Assembly (NCBI GenBank): GCA_037043235.1
Contig: JAWRVZ010000048.1
Location: 2,486,001-2,550,000, forward strand
Reading direction: 5' to 3'
Source of the DNA: Rhodeus uyekii
Lineage: Eukaryota > Chordata > Actinopteri > Cypriniformes > Acheilognathidae
DNA: 64,000 nucleotides
The notes below the pieces were generated by a model. That model made no database searches and was not told where the DNA came from. It saw only the letters and a list, made by a program, of their open reading frames with translations. Of the stretch, positions 11,761-24,978 are shown piece after piece. The translations under genes and the position numbers were made by a program. Every line of letters begins with the position of its first letter. Position 1 is the first letter of the stretch.

Positions 11761-12409
11761 GTCATGACCTCATGAATATGTTATGATTGTTTACGCTGTG
11801 AGATAAATTGTGTTTGCAATGTTGGAGAATATAAGGTTTGTATGGAGAATGGAAGGTGCTTTTTATTGTATACTGTTAAATCTCAGCTGTTAGTTGCTGC
11901 ACATATGCCTTTTGTTGTTAGCAAACATATACAGTGTTTGTACATTTTTATAGCATGCCGATTTCTTCATCAAATACATAGATATATTGGGTATAGGTTA
12001 TGTCGCTAAACGGTTATCTCGGCGCTTTTTTGCAACCCCGAGGCGTCAACATAACCGAACTCCACTGTATATAAAATGTGACAAATTATTATTTTTTTTT
12101 TTACAATCAAAAAACTTTGTAAAAGGAAATAATATTCGCCCTTGTGTTCTACTCCCCAGTTCTACTTGTGTAATGACCTGTGTCCTGGTATCTCCTCCAT
12201 GCTTTTGAAACTGTGCTGGGAGACTCACCAAACGTATGGATGTGCCGTCCTGGAGGAGCCTGTCCAAAATTTGTCACAAGGACCCCCAAAAAACCACAAA
12301 AATAAAGTAAAATAAGTCAGTAGTAATAAGGATAGAACACCACCATCTATAGCCACCACCTGCATAATCTTTTTATTTTATTTTTTGGTGGGTTGTCTTG
12401 CTGTTGCTT
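11761..12409. other. AT-rich intergenic DNA
   Basis: No gene is recognised. Open frames at 11987-12267 on both strands have no recognisable protein features. Confidence 0.5.
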
Positions 12410-12562
12410 CTCCACTGCACCTGTTGTCACTTTCATTTACACCAAAACAGGTGAAACTGATTCACAATAATTTACGCTTCCAATTTGGACAGATTTATAT
12501 CCTTGCAGATTAATTTACTTGTTACACTGTGATGATTAAATGCTCCCTTTTTTGAGCAGTTT
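12410..12562 (+). repeat. Unclassified dispersed repeat (family R2), copy 1
   Basis: It aligns by eye with 30530-30682. Shared segments in the same order are 'cactttcattt', 'caccaaa/caccaga', 'aaactgattcacaataa', 'cttccaatttggaca', 'atatcc' and 'ctgatgatt/tgatgatt'. The order and spacing are preserved, so the two are true copies. The termini are not defined and I cannot assign a class. Confidence 0.6.
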
Positions 12563-15500
12563 TTTTTACACCACTTAACTTAATGATTGCTGTCAGAATG
12601 TGAAGACACTTTCAACCAGCATAACAACAAATATTTCTGGTATAAATCACCTACCCTGCAGTTAGAAACATTCCTTTCTATGAGTTTTTTGCTTTTGTTC
12701 CGTAATGGCATAGTCCCGTTGTGATAAAATGTCCCAGAGAGCAGCATGAAAGGCAAAAATGGCATATTTTATCAGGTGTGGCAATGATCAACAGTTTCGA
12801 TGTGCTGTTTGTAATATGGGAGTTCTTTGCTCAGTCTCGGATTGCTGAAATCCTCCAAAATGATAAGTGGAGAGCAGGTTCTTCATTTCCTCACCTGCTA
12901 TCTGTTCAGTGGATATCTGCAGCACAGGCTGGAGGTGTACATACCGACCAAGATAAAATGGGGGAATAGAAGAGTTTAATTTATAGGATATGATTATAGG
13001 GAACTGGGTTTTCAATAACAATGCAGCATAGTGGAACCAATGCCATTAATATAGAAAGCGATTCCTTCTGCACTATTTCTTTCCTTCTGTTTAAAATAGT
13101 TTTTACTATTTCAGAAAAAATGAACCACCCCACTGCTTGGCTAGTGAAATTATAATTTCTTCATTTGTTTAGTGTTGTTATATTACCTGTGCCTATGTTT
13201 TCTTTTCCCCATGGAACAAAGATTAAATGTGAAGAATCTTTGAGGCAGTTTTTTTATGCAACTCTCCATACTGCACACATCAGGTTAGGATACTATTTTT
13301 CTCTTCCCACCCCCACCACCCCTGAGGCAGGTCCATGTTTTATCATTTTAAAATAGATTACTCAGAGGTAAGGTTGTGTCTGGTAAGAACATGACAAAGT
13401 ATTTAATGTTAGCAAAAATGGGACATAAGTCTCCCTTAAGAAGTCGTGAAGATAGCCTAGACCCCTGAGAGCGTCTGCAGAGTTTCTGAAGGGCTCTTGA
13501 GCATCCTTGAATTCTTTTAAGGACATCATCTTGATGCTTGACATAAAACTTTAGTGAGAGTGTTTCAGTATTGATTGTGATGTCCAGCCTTTTTGATCAA
13601 AAACACTTTTAGTTAAATGCAAGAATGTGTTGCACAAACAGTAATATTCAAACATTTAAATGTACTTTATACATTTAAGTATGGTATAGTGTTTTCACTC
13701 TTTGAGTAGTACTGCTTGACACTGATTGAGGAAAACATTGATCAAGTGCACTTTTTAAAAAGTGTCTCTACAAAAAAACAGCATATGGTACATCATCCAT
13801 CACAGTTACAATTTAATACACATCTTATTTTGTGCTTTCTCACAGGTACCGTACATGACAGTATAAAGTGTAGGGTTGGAAGTATAAATATAACATGCAG
13901 CATAAAAAATGAGTGAGCCAGTAGAGATTCTGCTGTGCCTCAGTAGAGATTTACATTAGAAGATATGTCTGTGTGGCTAGGAAATCGTTTGTCTTTAACT
14001 CAAGTGTTTGACAATACGAATATTGTTTTGCACCAATGTCATATGCATCATTCATTCTGATTCTGATTCTTGTGATTCCAGTTTTTGATTCCAATAAAAA
14101 AAATAAAAATAAAAAAAAAATATCATTCACAAGTTTAAGCCTGATTGAAACAGTAAACACAGAAAAAATAACAGATTTGCAGGTATTCAGGTAGAAACTG
14201 TAATCAAATGTAAAGTAACACTGCACTTTATAAATAGACAATAGATTGCAAAATTCATTCAGTCAAGAATAAGTAAATTTCCAATTTGTCTGTTTGTTTA
14301 ATTGAGACATAATCAGGGATATGTACATTAAAGGCTTTTGTTACTATTAAAGATATTCATAAGGTTACAAACTATCTCTATTTCAAAATGCTGCTTGTTT
14401 GAACATTATATTCACCAAATAATCTGAAAAAAAGAGAAAGACAATATGAAGCGGTACAAAAGCACATCATGTGACTTATGGTTAAGCTGAGTGTTCCCTG
14501 TCCTCTACTTGTTTGTCTCCTTGGTTACTAATTAATTTTCAGTTCAGGTGTGTCTTGTTAATTAGTCTTGCTAGTTCCTCAGTTTGTTTTGAATATAACC
14601 CCTGTCTTTCGTCCTGAGTAAGTGGTTTGTTGCCATTTGTTACTTTGCTGGTTGTTCCGGTCTTGTTTTGGGAGCGTTTGTGTTGCTCAAGAGACCAGAA
14701 AGATATAATATAGTTGCATAACAAACATTTACAATTTATTGTAATATTAAAAGTTAGCCTATTTAATTTTACACAAAATGAGCCCAGACACAAAAACACA
14801 ATATGCATAAGTTTAGCATTGGATTTCCTAATCTCAAAACATTCTCTTAGAGCTGTTTCCTTAGAGTTTTGCATTATTCAGATTTGGATTTTTTAAAAGA
14901 GTGTGTTAGTTTCAAAAACAGCCACATGTTTAATCAATGGAATAGCAATTACATATAGATGAGCGTGATGAAACAAATGGATATTCCATTGCCCTGCATT
15001 TTCAGAGAGAGGAGACGGTTTGTGTTGATTTGAGTGATCAACTGAATTTTGATTGATTCACCACTTACAAGACCACGTTCTATTCATTTGAATAACTTGA
15101 ATTTATATACTGTCTTATGGATTTCAGTGTCATTATAGGGACTTTACACACATTTCACAATAATAGAAGATAATTTATCCCAAAGGCAAGCGTTTTTGCT
15201 CTGTAGTTGCTCTAAAATAGATTGGGTGACCTAATGGGGTTCTGAAACATAGTTCCCCTCACAGTCCTTTTGATTTAAAAATAGACCATCATTGACATAC
15301 GATGTGAATGCGAACCAAGTCAATGTAGATTTCAGCTTTGATTGAAGGATTTTGATTTGAGATCTGATTGCAGACTTTGATCACAGACCTCTTATTAAAA
15401 AGAATTTAGGGTTTTATTCTAAGGAGGCGGATCTAAGCAAGAGATTTAAGCAATAGTTGCTCTTCATTTAATCGCATCGTGACAACTGAGAAATGTATGA

Positions 15501-17334
15501 GATCATATTTACTATGTTCTTTTCATACGGGACTAAGACAAAAATACATAATTAGTACTAGAGCATTGCTGCGACCAAATGCAATATTACAATTGAAAAT
15601 CCTCTAATCCAAAAATGATGGAGGGTGTGATTCCCCTAAACAAGCCTCAAGTGTCTTTAAGAGTCCTTTTAAAACCTCTCTTTGTTTGCTGTCCACTCAG
15701 TACTGGCAGAAAGAAGCAAGCATCCTTCATCCCAGAGACAGCAGTCATGTCCTTCAAACCATTATTTCCCAAGTGCCGTGTAGGGGTATTATGACCATCA
15801 GAGGCGACTAGGATCCCGAGTGACTGTTTTGGCTGAGACGGCATCTTCAGCGTCAGCCCACCAAAGACTCTTTGGCATGGCTCCTCATCCGGTTAAGGAA
15901 CGGGATTGGGATTCAGTTGGCAAGCCCTGGGTAAAACTGTTATCGCTCCCAAACAGATAAGAAGCAAATCTAATCAGAGGGAAAAAAGGCATATACTGCA
16001 ATTTTTCCACTTTTCTTGCTCTTTATTTTGTTGTCCCTCTTTCTCTGCCTCTCGCTCTCGATTGACTTTCAGATCCATCAAGGGCAGTCGAAATACAAAT
16101 GGCATCATTGTTTTAGAAACGAATGGGAACTGATGACTTTTTTAAGGCAAACATCAATAGGCATTCTTCGAGCAAACATCTCGGTAACGCATACAAAACA
16201 CTCTTGTCATTGCACTTGCACCTCTTTTTATTAGTCCACCAATCCTACAGCAATTGAGAACTGGAACCTGCCTTCTCTGAAGCCTGGAACATCGGCTGTT
16301 ACGACCGACAGACTGCAAGGCGTAAGTCCTTCAGAACATTATCTTAGCTACTTAAACAGTTTATTGAAGCTGGGAATCATCTGTGAAATGTTACTTAAAG
16401 GCTAGATAAAAGTTGCAGCATATTTCAGTTTAATCTCAGAAAAACAATGAAGGATTTAGTTTTATTGTTAATCAAGTTCTGAATTGATGGGCAGCATTTG
16501 ACACTACGAAACTGATATACTGATAACTGATATAATTCTATATCAATGTGGCATGATGTTACAATTTGGCAACCGTAAATGGATACATTTCATCTCTTGA
16601 TGTAAGAATGAATTAAAATATTAAAATGTTTGTAATGCATTTGTATACTCATGTACTATTTTCCCAAATTGATTATCAATATAAAATATGTTAAAACAGG
16701 TGGTGCTATAACTGATACAGCTTTAAAAAACACCTTTCTTTTAGAAATTGCCAGAACTGGCTGTAAATGGTATTTTGCATCTAAAATGGTTACATGCTTT
16801 GCTAAATACACCTAGGTAAAAATAGGAAAGACCGCATCAGTTATTGAGGTAAACGATAAGAATCTAAGCAATCAGAGATTTTATTTCAGTGCCTCTAACA
16901 TTTTACATTGACAATTCAGGATAAAGCTCATCCTCCTCCTCTTCTTCAACTCTCCTTCAACCTGAGCAGAGGGAGTCAGTTTGATCGCATTAAAAATTAA
17001 CATTACCCACAAACACTAACCTGCATGACAGGAGTGGCCTGCCAAGGTGGAGCTCTATGCAGCTCCATCAAAATCAGAGATGGCTCATAATATTTCCTGT
17101 GGGACTTGTGCACAGCGATCCGATTGGTAAATCTCAGTCTAGTTGCTGACGGCACACAATGCAAACTTCTTCCCTGGTCAAGAGGGATTTTGTCAGATGC
17201 CTCTAATCGTTATAATTCTGAGCAGGTCAGGAGTATTTCAATAGATTGTGTTCGTTATAGTGCATTAATCTCATCATGAACTGATGTTGAACCCTTTATC
17301 AGCATAAGGGGGAAGTATAATTAGTGTAAGAAGA
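12563..17334. other. Intergenic DNA, no gene recognised
   Basis: A long AT-rich stretch. Weakly open frames at 13165-13356, 14539-14874 (minus) and 15906-16234 have AT-driven composition and no domains. The parts at 15620-15930 and 16900-17260 are less AT-rich and repeat-poor. No RNA gene is seen. Confidence 0.5.
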
Positions 17335-17370
17335 TTTTTTTTTTTTTTAGGGGTGGGGGGGGGGGGGGGG
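17335..17370. repeat. Poly-T tract followed by a long G-run
   Basis: Fourteen T residues are followed by 'aggggt' and then 16 consecutive G. The G-run could form a G-quadruplex and is a common site of assembly or length error. Confidence 0.9.
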
Positions 17371-18291
17371 CATTAACGTCAGAGATGACTTCAGGGAGTG
17401 GAAGGGGCATTTGTATGAGTCTATAAGGAGAGGAGCACACTTTGTTCGTGAATCCAAAAGAGAAATGTATCCGTCACAAGATGCATGGCAGTTCAATGAA
17501 GAAAATGCTTTTTGCCAACACTTTTTACCAGCAGAGACTATGACTTTCTTTACTCTTGGTATTAAGATGCGTTGTGATTGATTTGATCACAAGTGGACGA
17601 TGGAGACACATTCCCGTTTACAGCTGGTGTTTTAGTCCCTCTCTTTTGTGCACTTTCAAGTACTTCTGTCCTGATTTCTTCGGGGAGAGGATTTATGGAC
17701 GAGTAAATGTATGGGTTTTTTCAGATCTTTCGATCTAATGGACAAAATAAGCTTGCACAATTTACAAAAAGAAGGTGCCTGGAGACAGAAAACCACGGAG
17801 AGCATCAGCTTTCATTTCTGCTCTGACAGCCGCAAGACCAGCCAAACACTGAGTGTGTGTTAGAAATCAGGAATCGTGAGAGAACATTGTGTTTGGTACG
17901 ATTTTCGTCTTCAGTTAAAATCCTGTATGGCTACGACACTTCCAACAATGTTTTATGGATTAGGTCAGTAGGCGGAGAGCTGGTGGTCTTTTGTGGCCAT
18001 TCAAAAACATGAGTTTTCACAACACAAAAGCAAGCCGGTGAAGTGTGGTTTTTGTCTACCTCTGAAAGTGAACACATTTTAGACTCTCTGTTTAAGCCTG
18101 TGATCCATTTGTGATCTGATCATCCAAAGAGTATCTTAATTCCGGGTGTAAACAGGGCCCAACATGTCTATTCCAGCCATCCTAGCATTAACCTTTGAGC
18201 CTGTGGGGCCGCATAGCACATCTAAATCCCACAGCCAATCACAAGGCTCGGTGAAGCAGGTCAACCGAATGGAAAAAGGCCTTTAGATTTA
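17371..18291. other. Intergenic DNA
   Basis: Nothing recognisable as a gene. The stretch is moderately AT-rich with no clear element boundaries. Confidence 0.5.
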
Positions 18292-18412
18292 TAGCGTCCC
18301 AATCAGTAGGGCATGGCTCTTGCAACGCCACGGTCATGGGTTTGTTTCTCAGGGAATGCATGAGCTGATTAGATGTATGCCTTGAATGCAATGTTAGTCA
18401 TAGTGGTAAAAG
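18292..18412 (+). mobile_element. tRNA-derived SINE-like copy
   Basis: It carries 'cagtagggcatggctcttg', 'cggtcatgggtttgtttctc' (a decayed B box), then 'agggaatgcatgagctgatt' and the conserved 'gccttgaatgcaatgttagt' tail. It has the same order as the plus-strand copy at 29541-29672. Confidence 0.65.
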
Positions 18413-19029
18413 AGAAAACATTAAGACATTGGTATCCTCATAAGTATTATTAATTTATTAAATGTCTTGTTGAAACTGTCAGGACACTTTGAGAAAAGAC
18501 GTGCTTCCAAGAAATACAAATAAAATCAATTTAGCGTAACCATGTTGAACAATTGACCCGAAGTACAATATTTAAGTAATTACTCTTCTGCATTGCTTTT
18601 TAATTAAGAGTCATCTGAGGAGAGCTAAACTCTGCGATGAAAGACAACATTCTTGTTGCGTTCAACAATGAGTCGTCCAAATTCAGTGAGTGTGAGGATG
18701 CTGACCTAACCTGAAGTGTTTAACTGCTCTGAACATCATATATATATATTTTTTTCTGTTTTTAGATCAGGCAGCATGTTGCCATGGTAACGCCAGAGCT
18801 GTGTGCATATCCATTGACATTTCTGAAATTCAGACAAGCCTTTTTGACTCATCCCTGAGAGCATGTGTTAGAAAAGACACAAGACCTGAAGAAATGACCT
18901 TTGCCTACTCATCAGATTCAGTTTGGGACTCTTCCCTGGAATGAAACGCATTAGGATCCTTTAACTGCATATGATCGAAAGACAGTAAAAACAACCATAT
19001 TGTAATATGTTATTGCAATGTAAAATAAG
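18413..19029. other. Intergenic DNA
   Basis: AT-rich sequence with no gene, RNA or element recognised. Confidence 0.5.
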
Positions 19030-19320
19030 AGTTTTCTTTTTGAGTGTATTTTATTCCTGTGATCAAAGCTGTATTTTCAGCATCGTTACTCCAATCTTTA
19101 GTGTCACGTGATTCTTCAGAAATCATTCTAATATGATGATTCGCTGCTCAACAAATATTTACTCTAATCAATGTGGAGAAAAAATTTATGTTTTCTGTTA
19201 CTAGTTTAAAGTATGATGGATGATGAATTGGAAGTTGGAACAGCATTTATTTGAATAAAAAATATTTTGTCACTTTATGACTATGAACTGCCTTTCTGTT
19301 CAATAGTAGTCCAGTTTGAA
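19030..19320 (-). repeat. Cyprinid-type interspersed repeat (family R1), reverse copy
   Basis: The reverse complement contains 'atcacaggaataaa' and 'atcacgtgacactaaagatt', matching the family core seen at 36825 and 55140. The end of the element ('gcatttatttga') lies at about 19243. Confidence 0.65.
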
Positions 19321-22300
19321 ATCTTAATCCTGAATGATAGACAACTATGGTATAAATATGATGTACCCTGATGCATCAATGGTCTACCTACTCCCATAAC
19401 ACCTACTCTGTCAGGAACACTGTCGTCAAAAATGATAGACAATTGCCATATAGTTTGGATTAGCAGTTAGGTTCTGTTCTGGGAGAGAAATCCCTGCTCA
19501 GTGTCGCTTGGAGAAAAGCAAGGAGAGCGGTGATAACCCCTCATGGTAAAACAGAATAGAAGGAAGATTAATGTATTGCAAATATCATTATTGTTATTTT
19601 TCTTTTATATACAACATAGTTTGAGAAATTGGTTTGATTCGAATGGGAATCAAAAGGCCAAAGGGGCTGGAGGAGGAGGAGGAGGGTAATTATCTCCTGA
19701 GCAATGCAATAAAGCTGCTGATAACACTCATGGACCTTACACAGGTGTCGTATTCCTATAGATAGATGTAAATCACCTGAGAGTCAGTTGGCACAAGATG
19801 CTTGATTTTCATATTTTAAAATACTTTAACCAAACAACCTGTCTGACAGTTTAATACTCTAGGAGTCAAAATGTAGAATGGGATGCTGATGAAATGATGA
19901 GAGGCTGAGTATTTGTGCATTGCCTTTCTCGTGGTAAACTGTTGATGAATGTCATATGCTCTTTTCCACGAGAACAATCCATCAAAATAAAAAATGATCA
20001 TGACACTTTCTTTAAATTCTGCACACCACAGGTTTTATAAAACATGCGATTTACAATTGTACGTTTCATCACTGAACTTTTGGAGAGAGGTTTATTAAAA
20101 TAAATGTATAAGGAGATGACTTCCCCCACAGGTTCACAGTTTGAAATATTGCACTGACTTTATTCCGCTGCCAGTTCGCTCATTACAATTCTCTTTAGTC
20201 GTCTCAGTTTTCCAGGAAAGATCGCTCCTTAGCAGAGGTAAGTCAGATAGCTTGAGGTAAGTGCTTCAAAGTGTGTCTTTCATATCCTAATGAGTGAGAG
20301 CAAACGGACAGATGTTTGATTCTAGATTACGTTTTCTGTGTGAAGCGGCACACATGTCCTTGAAAGCTCTCAATGCAAACAAATGACTAAAGTAGCCGAT
20401 GGCAACTATTCTACATCAACAAAATCCATGCAGTGATTTTATTACATTTCTTTTTTTTTTTTCTTACTACACTTTATGGTTGTGTGTCAAAGTTGTCTTT
20501 AAAATGGCTTTATTCAATCAAAAAATAAAATATTATTCTACTAGATGCAGTAGACTATTTATTTTATTATCCCAACTATTTATTAATTTTGTATTATGCT
20601 CTTTTAGTGTAACTGATTTACTATTATAAACAGTAAAAGTATTGCATTAGTTAGGCTACTTTTTATTGAATATAATGTGTTATGTTACTTTTGATTATTT
20701 GCCTCATCTGGGCCGAGTGTGCTTGCTGTTTTTTTTTTTTTTTTTTTTTTAATAACAACGTTCCCTTTCAAAGACTCTTTTGCAGCAAAAGTTGCATGGA
20801 TACACATTTACGTACATTTAAGTGACATAAATGTGATGCTTGTCTGCTTATTTTTGCTTATTAGTATGGTTGAATTGGATCATAGAAGATTAAATGCATA
20901 AAATAGGTGTGTGTAATTAAACATTCAATTTGTGCAGGTTTGAGTAATTTTCTCCGTTGCATTTCAGTTTTTTTTTTCTTTTCATTTTGAGGAACACTGA
21001 GTGTGTTTTTGTTCAAGTGAGATGAGTAACTGCCTGCTCACATTTAATACAGAAATACAATAACCATCACATTCGCACACAGTGCACACAATAACTCTAC
21101 AATCACGGTTTCTCTCAACCAGGAAACCTGTCAGTCAATCGTTGGGAAAAAGTGACCGATATTTTGAATATCTCTAAATCGGTACTTGGAATGTGTTACC
21201 TCCAACAATGCTGATAATTCATTTACACTTAAACACAATTTTTTATAATAAAATAATGATGGATTTTTTGTTGGTTACACAGAATGATCCGCGTCATGTT
21301 TGAGTCCAAAAATCACTACGTTTTCATTTGAGTGATTGTGAAGATTACATGGGCCAATGCGAAATAAAGTGGGAGGAGCTTGTAGTGTTCAGAGGTAACC
21401 TACATAATTACATGTCTCACTGTGATTAATTATATCTGTTGGGGGAAGGAATAGGAAGGTCTAATTTTGGACTAGGTGAGGGGCAAAAAAATGGGAGAGA
21501 GACAGAGAGGAAAGGGAGAGAGAAAGACGACTAAGACATTACATAAGCAACAACTTATCAAAATCAGGTTGACAGAATCAGGCTGCTGAAGACAGTGGTG
21601 TCTGTGAATGCTGCAGGAATTTGATGCGGTTAAAAATATGTTTTCTTTACCGCTTTGTATTCCTCGCTCAGCTATTTCTCGTCATGGTATTCCACAAGCA
21701 TCAAGGGACCAGCAAGCGCCGCGTGCAACAGGATCGGTTTGGACGAGAATCATTCGCTGGTGGATTTGAAAAGAGACAATCATCGTAGTTGTTCAAAAAC
21801 CTGGACGAATGCCTTCTATGCAACAATACGTGGCAATACGAATAAAGCTAGGACCAAATTGTTACATGTGATTCTTTGTGAGGATCATTATCGGTTATAG
21901 TGTATGCGATTACAAACAGATTTAAGCATGATGAATTCATTCATATTGAGGGATTACAAGCTTTTGTTGCAGGGTTTACAAAACTTATCTTGACAGGCGA
22001 AAACAAATAATACTTTCCCACTAACTGCCGCCATAAGGATGCATTAATGCTGAATGTAAATGTCCGTCACTAAGAAAACTTTTTGTATTTATGTTGTTTC
22101 TTCAGTTATTGCTCCAACGTAAATTGCTTCATGTTGTTAGTTATATCAAAAAATGAAGCGTTAATGCGTTGGATTTTGAATTTCCCACAGAGAATTGAAG
22201 TGCAGTGACAGGAAGCAAACTCAAGACAGGCAATGCATTATGGGAAATTAAGTGATCTTCCACAATGGTCCACAAAATAATTATGGTTGTTCATTCATAT

Positions 22301-23017
22301 AAATGAGAAAAAATAAATAAAACATTTGTGTTCTCGATTGAATGTATCTTGTTTCAAGGGAGTTGTTTATGTATACTGAAAATAATGTGTGTGTATGTGT
22401 ATATAATATATTTTAATTTTGTCAGCTAATTTTAATGTTAAACGACATTGCTCTATTGACGTACCAGCATTAAACTACCATATAGCCTTCACTGCGATAC
22501 AAATGCATGCTGGTCTTTTCTGCAAGGAAGCCATCTTAAAAGTGGAACTCGGTGTTCCTCTCCAAATCATCTCGAAAGCACTTTCAATCATGACATGGAT
22601 GGCGGCGAGCCTTTGGGTGAGGGCTTTAATCTCTCGTCTGACAGCGGTGAGAACAGCAGAGGTAGTTTGTTTGGGTGTATTACTGCTGGAAGAGAACTTG
22701 GGCCATGTGAATGGTTGGCGCTCAGAGGTAGTGAGCCTGGGCTGGTAATAGGATTACACGAATGAATGGTTTCCTTGGACCTTCATCATTTAAGACTAAC
22801 AGTCCACATGATGGAAACCAATTAAAGCTAACACTTTGACAAGAGCAGATTGGTAGACACTGACACCACAATAGAGTAGAAGAGCAGAGGGCTTTACAAA
22901 TACACGACCACCAGTCTGTTCATATAGGTTAATGAGTAAAAATGGTGTGGAAATTATGTGGCAAGTTGTAGATGTTTGTAATTGTTTGATTTATGTGTTG
23001 TTTGAATGATCTTATAG
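19321..23017. other. Intergenic DNA, no gene recognised
   Basis: It includes T-runs at about 20450-20463 and 20731-20750 and a purine-rich stretch near 21490-21530. The segment 21560-21900 is less AT-rich and has an 81-codon plus frame without recognisable features. A 109-codon frame at 22419-22748 has no family resemblance and is treated as fortuitous. Confidence 0.5.
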
Positions 23018-23420
23018 TGGCCATATGTGCTATTTTAAAGGTTCCTAATTTTGTTTTGGAGGTCTCCCATGGACCCAGATTTATAGAACACCTCATTTCT
23101 CAAAACGGTTCATTTGAGTAGTCAGTCTCTCTACACCCCTCCTTTCCGAAACCCTCCTCTACCCTGATTGGTCAGACTGCTCTGTTGTGATTGGTCAACT
23201 GCTTACAGCGTGTGCCGTAAACAAAATGCCTATTACCATGTCTATATTTCAGCTGTGGAATTTCGATACGTCTATTTTTCTGTATCAATTCCTCATCTTT
23301 TAAAGTGCATGAATGCAGTGTCAGTTACAACCACAGTTTTTCTCTGTTGGTCACAGGCAGCCGATGGAGATCATACTGTATGCTGGCATTATGCAAATGA
23401 GTTACATTGATATGTAGGTG
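23018..23420 (+). repeat. Fish-type interspersed repeat (unclassified)
   Basis: It includes 'tgctctgttgtgattggtca', followed by 'actgcttacagcgtgtgccg' and 'attatgcaaatgag'. From memory I recognise this as a dispersed repeat in cyprinid genomes, where a direct CCAAT-type duplication (tgattggtca, twice here, about 23165 and 23187) is typical. No coding capacity is present. The class is uncertain. Confidence 0.5.
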
Positions 23421-24941
23421 TGTAACAATTGCTATCGACCCGTTTCAGCAGTTAAGAAGTGATTATTAATGAAAAAATAACCTTATGTTTTGTTCACTTT
23501 GATCATTAATCCTTCTAAAATGTACATTCATAAATGGCTATTGTTACACACTGCATGAAAGGGAATTGTGAAAAAATGATGATAGTGGCACTGTATCAAG
23601 CCTTTGCTTTATCAAACTACACAATGAACATGAAACTAATTTCAAAAAGCTTTGGGATGCTCTTGAGACAAGGTTGCATATTGATTGCTAGTTCTCTCTG
23701 TGTAGCCACTTTCATACAGTAAGAACTGACACTGATTGCATTTTGTTGCCTAATTGTCTTTAAAATTGGGAGATTATGAGCGTTATATTATTCAGTATAA
23801 CTCATTAAGTCAGCAAGTTTCCAAAGTACAAGGAGTTTGTGTCTACATTGGAAGTGAAATCGTTGAGTGCAACATAATCACATCCAATCAGAACATTGAT
23901 TGTATAATTTGTAACTAAATTATTATTAATATGCAACTGTTTTTTTCTCAACATTTCTTAACTTTTACCTTTATGGCTCCGACAGCTTTGACTGTATAAG
24001 CTTACTTGTAGAATGTTTGCACTTCTTCTGATAATACTTGATTACTGCAGTACTCAGTGGTCAAATATTTATAACTGACTGTTCAAAACTATTGAATTCC
24101 TACATTTCTATGCTATTTTATCTTGCACTGTCTCTTCTATGAATATGTAATGTCCTTTTATGTATTCATACTGCAAGTAGTCATGTAGCAAGTGGGTTTA
24201 TGTACAGTCAACTAGTTATTTTTCACAAAATTAACTCTCTAAAACTGATTAGAAGACTCATACATTTATCTTAGTAGACTTCATATTGGGTTCTTACCTG
24301 GGTTTATTTTACAATTTTCACCTGACTGATGACTGTAAATTTAGCATATTTGTATATTTAAAAATATTATGTAATGATTCCAATATACACAGTTTTTCTT
24401 ACATTTTCAATATTAAATACTAACTATACAAGTGTACACTTTTTTATGTGGATTACTATTAATCAAATTGTAGCGTTCTCCTCAGCTGTGTCCCAAGAAG
24501 AGTGAAAATGCAAGATATTTAGATATTTAGTCCTAGAACAAAACATGATACGTGACAGATATTCAATCTTACCAAACAGAGAGACATTTAGAACAGATAA
24601 GCTAATCGAATGAAACCCAAACCTCCAAACTAAATAAAGAGCACAAGCTGGAGATTTGAGACTGATAAAGCACTTTTGAGGAATTCTGCAGAAGAGGTCA
24701 TCAACAAAAGAAAGCTGTTGAGCTTCGATAGCGTATATGACTGCCATATCTGCTGCCGAGTAAAACTTGGAGAAACTTCACTGATATATATGAGTTTCTG
24801 ATGAACACCAACTTAAAAATGGAGTCCAAGATACTCTTGGCAGTCGACGGTAATCATTTATGTCACAGTGGAGGGGAAATTGGCATCTAGGAGGAGAATT
24901 CTGCTGAGGGTTGAAACATCACAAAATTATTCTCAAATTCG

Positions 24942-24978
<37 letters not shown>

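Noticed and set aside
11563..12000. CRISPR-like spacing of direct repeats
   Set aside because: There are only two diverged copies 208 bp apart, with no regular short spacing and a clearly eukaryotic context.
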